From positions 39,181,743 to 39,245,742 of the forward strand of contig CM063283.1 of NCBI GenBank assembly GCA_032173965.1: a DNA stretch of 64,000 nucleotides, given 5' to 3'. Under the pieces are notes generated by a model. The model did not search any database and was not told where the DNA came from. It was given only the letters and a program-made list of their open reading frames with translations. A program made the position numbers and the translations under genes. The DNA is from Sitta carolinensis. Lineage: Eukaryota > Chordata > Aves > Passeriformes > Sittidae. This document shows, in pieces, positions 29,739 to 38,700 of the stretch; within the stretch, counting starts at the first letter, position 1, and the number at the start of each line of letters is the position of its first letter.

Positions 29739-32700
29739 GTGGTTGAAGTTCTTGCAGGACACTTCAGGAGACCATATAAAGAAAATAAATGGACCTAATG
29801 CTATAAACTCAGTGGAAAAAAATACAATATGTGCTAAATGTGAGCTGGTTTAAGTCTCATTTCCCACTAATGGGTTTGAAGGATATCTCCTCTGCCTTTT
29901 GTGCTGTAAATTTTGAACTGCATTTTTTAACTTTGAAATTGTTATGATGGGAATGAAAATCAGTTGTTAGATAGAATAAATGTGTGGCTATTTATGAGAT
30001 GAGGCTAAGAGAGATTTGTTTAACTCAAACAATAATCTTTTATTTGTACCACATTAATCTGTACACCAGAATTCTATTTATGCATTGCACATTTCATTTC
30101 TAGTATGAGTGCTCAATATTGTTTCCTCCAAACAATTTTGTGAAAACACGAGCCTCCTTGCTACATGTGGAAAACATTCCATTTCTTATGATCCATTTTT
30201 ATGACCTTTTCCTTCAAATAGTCCCTATACTACATTACCTCATAAAGTCAGACAAATGCAAGTATATTCTGTGATTAAAATTGCAGTTAATATAGTTTAG
30301 TCTCTTTTCACAAGTTTAAAATGAACAAGTTTTTCAAATTATTTTACTTCCCATTACTTAAGGGCCTGAAAAAAGAATAATTATATATGCATGAATCGAC
30401 ATTACAGTAAGGGCTATCCCCAGTGTTTAAACTGAAGCAAAAAAATTCTTCCTAACCGAAGCACTTAATGACCTTGAAAGTCAGGGGATATTCTTCCCAC
30501 TGTGTTTACTACAAAGAAATCAAGGAAGGAGCTTACAAGACATTTAAACCTTGCTTAGATTTTGGCTAGAAATTCAGCACCAACATTTGTCAGGAATGGA
30601 CCTGCAGTGTGTGCAGAGGCCAGATCAGATGACATCAATTGTAAAACCATATGTAAAATTGCATCTATATAATACCTGGAATTATGAATCTCAAAGGAAA
30701 GTGGCATTGCCCTTGATGAACACAATTCCAGAGCAACATGCCAGTTCCAAAGATGACTGAAAGTTTTCTCTCAGTAGGCTGATTTCTATACCTGGAAATA
30801 AAAGTATCATAGCCAGATAGCACAGTGATTTATGAAACATAATGGGAATTGAATCTCAGATCTCAGAAATCTCCACATAACCTCTGCACATCTACAGCTA
30901 TCCCTGAAGTCATGATGCTGAATCCTAAAGAGCTGGGAAAGAAAGCAAGCTTTTGTCAGAAGTAGAGCCTTTGCTATTCTTCGGGAAGGAAGCTTTTGTT
31001 CAGCTTAGTGCAGTGAGTTACAGCTCAGCAGAACTTTTTGTACTTTGTTTTTGGCTGACATTGGACTGCAGCTGTGATACAGATACCTTTTCAATGAATC
31101 TTTGAGGAAGAAAATGAAAGGTTGAGGCAGGGCAAATATTTTTATGAGGTCCTCGGGGAAGTTGGATCCCTGGAGAAAAGGAGTGATGATCAAAAATTCA
31201 CATAGTAATCTGACATTCACTGTTCACCCAAAAATCTGAACTTTACACTAAAGGACACACAGGTCACAGTTAGCACGTGCAGTGTCGCAACCACAGCATC
31301 TCTCTTCTTTCCTCTTTACTTCCAGTAGAGCATCCCGTGTACACAGCAATCTGTATGTCCCTAGAGTCAGATTGCTGTGAAATAACCACTCTTCAATCAT
31401 TTTGGAATGAGTTCTTCTGCTAGTAGACCACCAACTCTGCACTGTCATTCATACATGGAGCCTTATATGGAGGAGTGATCTGGAAGTCTGAGCTGGGTAT
31501 GTATCAGCCACAGTACAACACACTCTGGGTGCTTCAAGTCATGTCATTTGTCACTGGAGAATCTGTTACTTCTTCTGATGCTCATAATTTATGTTAATGC
31601 TCAAAGGCAAGCTATTTGTGTCTATGCGTACGCTTAATGTATTTTTTTATCTATACATACATTTCTGATAAAACTAAACTTTGTAGTTACACAGTAAATT
31701 GAATGGAAAGTTGACATGGACCACTGGAGCCCAGGCACGCTCATATCACCCCGGTGCTGCGCCAGGTGTGGAACAGCCGTGGTTTGGGGCTTTACCAACA
31801 GCTGAACCTTTAGAGCAGCTTGCTCTACAGTGCAGGGTCTGCCAGCCACGTCAGGAGTCGGGTAAAGGAGAAGGAGGAGGCTCTGTAGGAGGTTCCAGCA
31901 GGAGAGGTTTATTGGAGCTGAAGGGGTCACAACAGGAGAGCCCTGAGCACTGCTGGGCACAGGTTTAAAAACTGCAGCAATTCTGGGGTGGGTACAAATC
32001 CTAAACCAGTGGGGAAGTGTCAGGGTGGGGTGAGGAGGGTCAGGACACTGTCCTGAGGCCAAGGACAGAAGGTGGGGGCAGAACAGGTCACATGTCCCAG
32101 TGGGGTGTCAGGATAGGGAGCTCCCCAGGAATGCCCGGGGGGACACTGGAAGGATTGGCTCAAGGCAGGATTGACATGGAAGGGACCAGAACAAGGGGCA
32201 GGGAAGCAATGATTGATAGGGAAGGGTCTGGAACAAAGGGAGGTGATTGCCATAAAGGGTAGCTTAGGGGAGGATACAGCTTTCAGGGATAAAACAGTTT
32301 GGGGATACACATGGGGGAACACCAGAACAAACTGTCAGTATTAAAACCATTAATAACAAACCAAGAGAATAAAAAAATACAAGCTGTAACAGAGAGTAGC
32401 TATGTGAAAAGAAAATATTACATAAACTGTCATCTTAAAAATACCTGGCACATTTTAGAAGAATACAGTTGTATGTATATTTTAAACATGTGAAAACTCT
32501 TTACTAAAAAGTGGTGCTGGCTGATGACAGGAATGCAATACAGTTTGGGACTAATGAGTTCTCTAGGGGTGAAAATTATCTATGTAACTGGGAAGAAAGT
32601 TTTCTTTCTTAAAACTGATTGTTTTATTCAGTTTAGTAGAGCAAGTCTTTATTTTCTGAATTGCATGTAAGTTGTTTGCTCTGCCCTTTTTTATTCCACA

Positions 32701-35700
32701 CAGATTTATCTTGTGTTTGTTTGGAGTTTTTTACACCAGAAAACTTTTTCTTAAGAAAAAAACAAAAAACAAAGAAGAGTATCTGCTTCACCATAGTTTA
32801 ACAGTTGAGCAATTGAACAGTTCTTGAGTTGAACTGTTCAGATTGAAAGAATAAACCTTCCTTCATTTAAGAAAACCATTTCAATTTTTAAAATGTATAC
32901 TGTGAAAAATAATTTTGCAGCTCAATCCAAATCCATCTGAACATTGCAGGGTTGCTTTCCTTCAAGGATGGATGAAATTCCTTGTATATTAATTGCAAAT
33001 AAATTAAAAATATGTGTTCAATGCCTCATGTTTTGTCCAGAGCATGTGAATGGCACCAGTCTTTTTTCCTGCTCTTTTCCAGGGATGCCTTAGTGAGAAG
33101 GATAATGGGTCTAAGCATCTGATCCAAAACATGAGTTGTGTTAGCCTCTCCATTCTGAGTACTTTGCTCCTGGACATCACAGGCCTTGTAAACAGATGTT
33201 TGGAAATTTTGAGATGAACATAACTGAAAATTATTCCCTTTCTTCTCTGTGTAATAAATATCAAAGATTCTGGATAACAGGATGTTTTCTCTCTCTGTAG
33301 GCATTGTTGACTGCTGGTGTATAAAGGTTCTTGACGACTTATGAAAAAGGGAACTTTTGTCCTCTTTGGTTTTAGGGAGGTTTTTTCCCTTCTTTCTTTA
33401 AAGATAGTTTAAAATACAGGTTTTCTATTTTGATGACAGGAAGAATGTATTAGTTTTTCAAAAGATTCTCACTAGAGCTCTACAACTTTCTGATGTCAAT
33501 CAGTTTTAAAAAGTTCAAGCCAGTTTTCTGTTTATCATGTACAACTTATGGAAGAAAACAGCTCATAGTATCATTCCTACTGTCATGCCTGCATCCAGCC
33601 CACCATCCACATAACTCTTTAGCATGAAGGATTTAGTGGCCTGAGCTCTTGGATGAAAAGCAGTAGCTGTTCAACTGCTGCTGTCTCTCTCAGACATTCC
33701 CCAGAAAATGTAGTATGTCTTAGTTGACATCATCCTGAAAGTATATCTTGGATGGATTTTTATTTTCAAAGTGATAGTTTCCTGTACAGTCTGCTCTATC
33801 CTGGATCCAGTTCAGTATGGAGGAAGGTAATTTATCATTCTTTAGACTGATTTTATAAGATGACATAGGTTGGCTCCAGTGAATTCAAAAATGCAGCATT
33901 GTCTGCCAATACTAGCACCTGGAAATAATGTCCTTGCAGTGATCTCATGCTTAGTAAATTAGGGTTTCTAGAACTCTCCAAGGGACACTCATCTTCCAGT
34001 CCTCTCCCCAGAAGCCTAACCCTCCAAAGTCAGTACAGAAACAATGGCTGTGTTTCCAGAACTGTGGACCCAGTGGTAACGTGTCATTGCAGCTCGATGG
34101 ATGAGAGGTTGCACCTACTGTTCTGGACTGTCACTGTAAGGTACCCCCTTCCTAAGGAGGAAAGATTGCCTTTTAAAATGCTCAGGTTCTCTCTGTCCCT
34201 ATGCAGCCCAGAAAGGAGGGAGCATGATTGCAACAAAGATGACTTTTTAAAATCTGACAAGAGATGAGAATGCAGGCTGTTCTGTGACTAACAGTGGCTA
34301 TGAAAGATCTAAAAGATCATGCTCCACAGATTTTTCCTTCTAACAACAGGAATTAGAAATGGTTGCTTGCAGTGCTTTTCCTTATATGGCATCAAAACCA
34401 TCACGTGTTTTGCTTCCCAACAATTTTGGCTTTTAACAAATGTGAAGCTGGCTCAGAAACAGCCTGTAAAAGAGAGAAAAATACGACTTAGCTCCAGTAA
34501 GTGCCTGAACACTCTCTTTCGTTCACTTGGCATGAGGATGATGGTATTTCAACTTGACATTGACATGAACATTTCAATGGCTGGACAGTAAGCTCTCTGA
34601 TAAAGCCGTTGTCTGACTAGGAGAAAAGGCTGTCGTACTGGGCAGCCTCTTTACAGCAATTATAGTAAAAATTAACCTTTCAAAAGTTAAGTTTTTGTTT
34701 GAGGACCCAGAACAAGGAGTGAAAACAAGGATTAATTTCCCAGCAACAATCTAAGCTCTTGTCTTTTCAAAAGAAAATAAAACAGACAGGACTTTATGAG
34801 CAGTATCTAGATACATGTGAAAATATCTCTTTTAATTTTCCTATTTAGGGTATACTTCCAAACACAAAATGATGAGTCTTATATGTGGAAACAAACTTTG
34901 CCTAAAGTTTTGAAAATTCAAAACAAAATAAAGAAAAAAGCCCACACAGAAAATAATGGGTTTTAGAAAATGACAAGCTCAGTTTTTTAGGAATAGATTT
35001 TGACAAGAGCTGGCCGCCTCATTATGTTTAGTATTTTTGGCATGCCGCTTGAATATATACTCTTTCTGAATACATTGCACAAAAACATAGCTTTGGTATG
35101 GCTTAGGATGTCTATTCCATGTTTCTCAGTATATTTCTTAGTTTTGCATTGACTGCCATTGTGTGTTTTTTTCAAAATGTGCATGCAATTCTTTTCATCT
35201 GCCTCTCCTTCTTCCTGTTCTTTGTTTCCTTTGCTTTGGTTATAAGCATCTTATATCAGCTTTCTGAATCTGTTTTACTGTACTAGAGCAGCACCAAAAA
35301 GTGATATCATCTGGAAGTTAAGCAGAGACATTACGTACATACTGAAATGATTCCTTAGTTTTATATTTCATGTTAAGAAATATCTGGGGGAATAAAATTT
35401 CTGTCATGGTTTGTAACTTATGTGCAAAAGACTTGCTCTGTCAGACAGTAAGTGATATGCATGGTGAGAGCCCATCATATTTAGGTTAGCAGTTTGCAGT
35501 CCTTTCGGGTTGTTTTTTTGTTGTTGTTTTTCATTTGAAGGTTTATTATCAGTTTGCTGTACATTCATCCTGTTATTTAGGTTTTAGTAATCTTATCTCT
35601 GAATGTATGATCTTAAACCATTTATTAATCTGAAGATTAATCTGCTTTTAAAGAGAATTTTTTCTCCTGATTAGCATCAAGAGAACCTGATTCCTTGCTG

Positions 35701-38700
35701 CTTTAGATGAATGGAAAATCTTTTGGTTTGTATGTGATTGCAAACTAGGATTTCTGCCAGTTGCTTTGATTGTATTAGAGAAATTCCAGACAGCTAGAAA
35801 GTAGTAGATGCTTAATGTATGTTTGGTATTGTAAGTCTCCTATTGATGGTGCAATAATAGCTGTCATCAGAAGTATCATATAAAAATGTTGGTGTCAGCA
35901 GTGCTATGCCTAATGTCAGTCTCCTTGTGAACAGGTTGCAGAGAGAGGTGAAGAAGGATAGATTATTGGTTTAGACCCTTGTCTTATTTAGAGGAAAAGA
36001 GGGGTGAAACTGTCACTTTAAATAATAGTTTTCTACTTCAGGAGATGGTTTGTTGGTTATTCTCTCTTCTTGTAATGCCAAAGTTGAATTTTGTGTATTG
36101 GAGACAATAAATGTAATGCAGGAGCCTGATACATATTCATAATTTTGCTCTAAGGCTAAAGTGCTTTCCTTGTAAATTCATCTAGCTACAGATATTGTGA
36201 GCACCAAAAGCAATTACTTCACCCCATCAGACTGCTATAAAAGAGAATACCATTAAAATCCTTGTTCTGTATTTATTGTTCTAGCAGTGAACAAGAAGAA
36301 CATTCTGCTGAGACACCAGTGCAAGAACCAAAATTAGCATGCTTTTATTCAATTATATTTGACAAAGCTGGACACCTTTTTATTTTTTCAATGTGTAATG
36401 TAGTAAATTTATGTACCTATCAAAAACAATTCATAAAGCTCTCCAGTGCTAAATTGTAGTAAAGTGGGAAGGCAAGGCAAATTTAGAAAAAGAACAGCAT
36501 GCTTTCCATTTTCAGAGAAAGACATCGAAATCAGAAAAGAATGCTAAGTTTTCAAGTTGGTGTTTCTTTTCCCTATTTTTTTTTCACTGTATAAGACCTA
36601 GAAAAAATTCGTTGGTTGGATTTTACACAGAGTTCAAAACGATGTGTCCTGCCTCCAATACTTATATATAAAAGAGAATTCAAATCTCTATAAAACCAAA
36701 GGGATGGTGGAAAACAGGAAAAAAAAAAAAGGAAAAAAAAAGAAAAAGAAAAAAAGAAAACAGAGGAGTTGTTTTATGGTAGAAGACACTTATAAGTGAA
36801 AATTGGACAATTAAAAAAAAAAAAAAAAAGAATGGATTAACTTTCTAAGAGGATAACTAGAAGACATTTCACCAAGCTTCATCCAGATAGATATATTTGT
36901 TTGAAAGTGAATAGCATACAGAAGCAGGGCTCACAGGCTTACCAGACACAGAGGTAAAACTCTCAACATGAAAGAAAAATGATGGAATGATGAAAAATCA
37001 GCAGTAGATTTTCTTGAACATTAAAAAAAAATAAATTTTATGGTAAAGTCAATAATACAGAGGAGACAAGAGGAGACAATCTTTAAAAGGAGCATATGAC
37101 AAGGAATGTGATGAAAACATCAGACCAAATCAATTCTCATTTGCATAAGTAGGACTTTACATTTTTGGCCTGCTGGAGTGCCACAGTGCAGTTGTTGAGA
37201 CAAGAGGGCAACTGTGAATATGTGAGGTGGGGAAAGCTGTGTGATGACTTTTTCCTTGTACTTTGGTGGATGTAATAGATAGATGCTGACCTGGAACTTT
37301 TCCAATTCATGGAGCTCCCAAACTAATTATGCCGCAGTGGTCATTCATTCACTTTGCAGTCAATGGACAGAGGCACTTCCAAAGCACCATCTATCCTAAA
37401 TCAGGAAAGCAAATCAACGAGATTTTTTTTTTTTTTTTTCAGGATTCTGGGCCTTTTTGCAATTCCAGGTAGTTTAGGGACTACCCCAAACAACAAGATA
37501 AACACCTTGTCATAACATTATGCGGTAGTTGGATGGTGAATACCAATAATAGGATAGTGAATGTAGATTTTACCGCAGCACTGACAAAAGGCTTCACACT
37601 ATGCTAAAATCTTCTTGTGCAGGTGCTGTAAAATAAAGCCCTTTATACAGCCATGTATCTTTCTGTGCATGCATCATGCATTTCATTTGAAGACATATGA
37701 AGCAGGAGCCTTGTGGACCAAAAGCTTTATGAGGTGAACCACAAAGAGCTTTTGAAATGTTTTTAAGTGGACTGATTTGTGTCCCAAGATGTTCACAGAC
37801 CTTGTTTCTTCTCCATTTATTGGTATAAATTTCAGGAACTGTTTTTCTGTTTGTTAATGTAGGTAATGTGAACTTTTGCAAAAACAAATTGCATTAAATA
37901 CTTTCATATATCATATCAGATGAAAAATCCAAATAAAATTACTTATTTGCCATGAAAAAAAATTATCATGAGAAAGAAAATTATTTTTAAATGAACATTT
38001 TTTATGGGTACTTCCAGTTTAGAACTGGTATATACAGATTTATTATCTAAAGTTTTCTTTTTCTAAAAACAAACTGCTCTAAGCAGTCTGAGAGTATCTA
38101 TGAATAAGTATTGGCAGCTGAAGAAGAGTTTAATACACATGGAAAGAATGTGTTTCTAAATACCTCCAAGGACAAATTTTTACATAGATTTTCACATTTT
38201 ATTTTTTCCTGTCTTAAATAAAAAGATTTTCTCAGATAAATTAGAATTTTTATATTTAATTGTTTTACCAATTTTAAAATTAACTGCAAGACAAGGTAGT
38301 TTCCTATGCAGCATTGGACTTAGGGGTTCACTTGTTCACTGCTTTGTGAGAAAGAGACTGTATCACCTGGATCTATCTCTCAAGGAAGGACTCTCCAGAG
38401 GCTGAGCCACTACATGGTGGCGAGGAACAGATGTCATCTGGGGAGGCATCAGAAGTGGGGTTGGAAGCTGTTGTTGCCTTTATCACTGCACAACCTCAGC
38501 ATGATAGTTTGAATTTATTTATCATTGCTGTCTTCTGTGAATTAGGATGTTGTTGCCCTTGCCACTGAGCTGGCAAACATGCTGGATTAAGTGACTTGGC
38601 AGAGATGACATAAGAATTGTGTACAAAGAGTAGAAAATGGACACAGGCCTCCTTAAGCCTATTTAGTTGCTTACCAAATAAGATTGCTAAACACCCACCC

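Noticed and set aside
31634..32322. Several open frames on both strands
   Set aside because: They lie inside the solo LTR, which is GC-rich and non-coding in this part.
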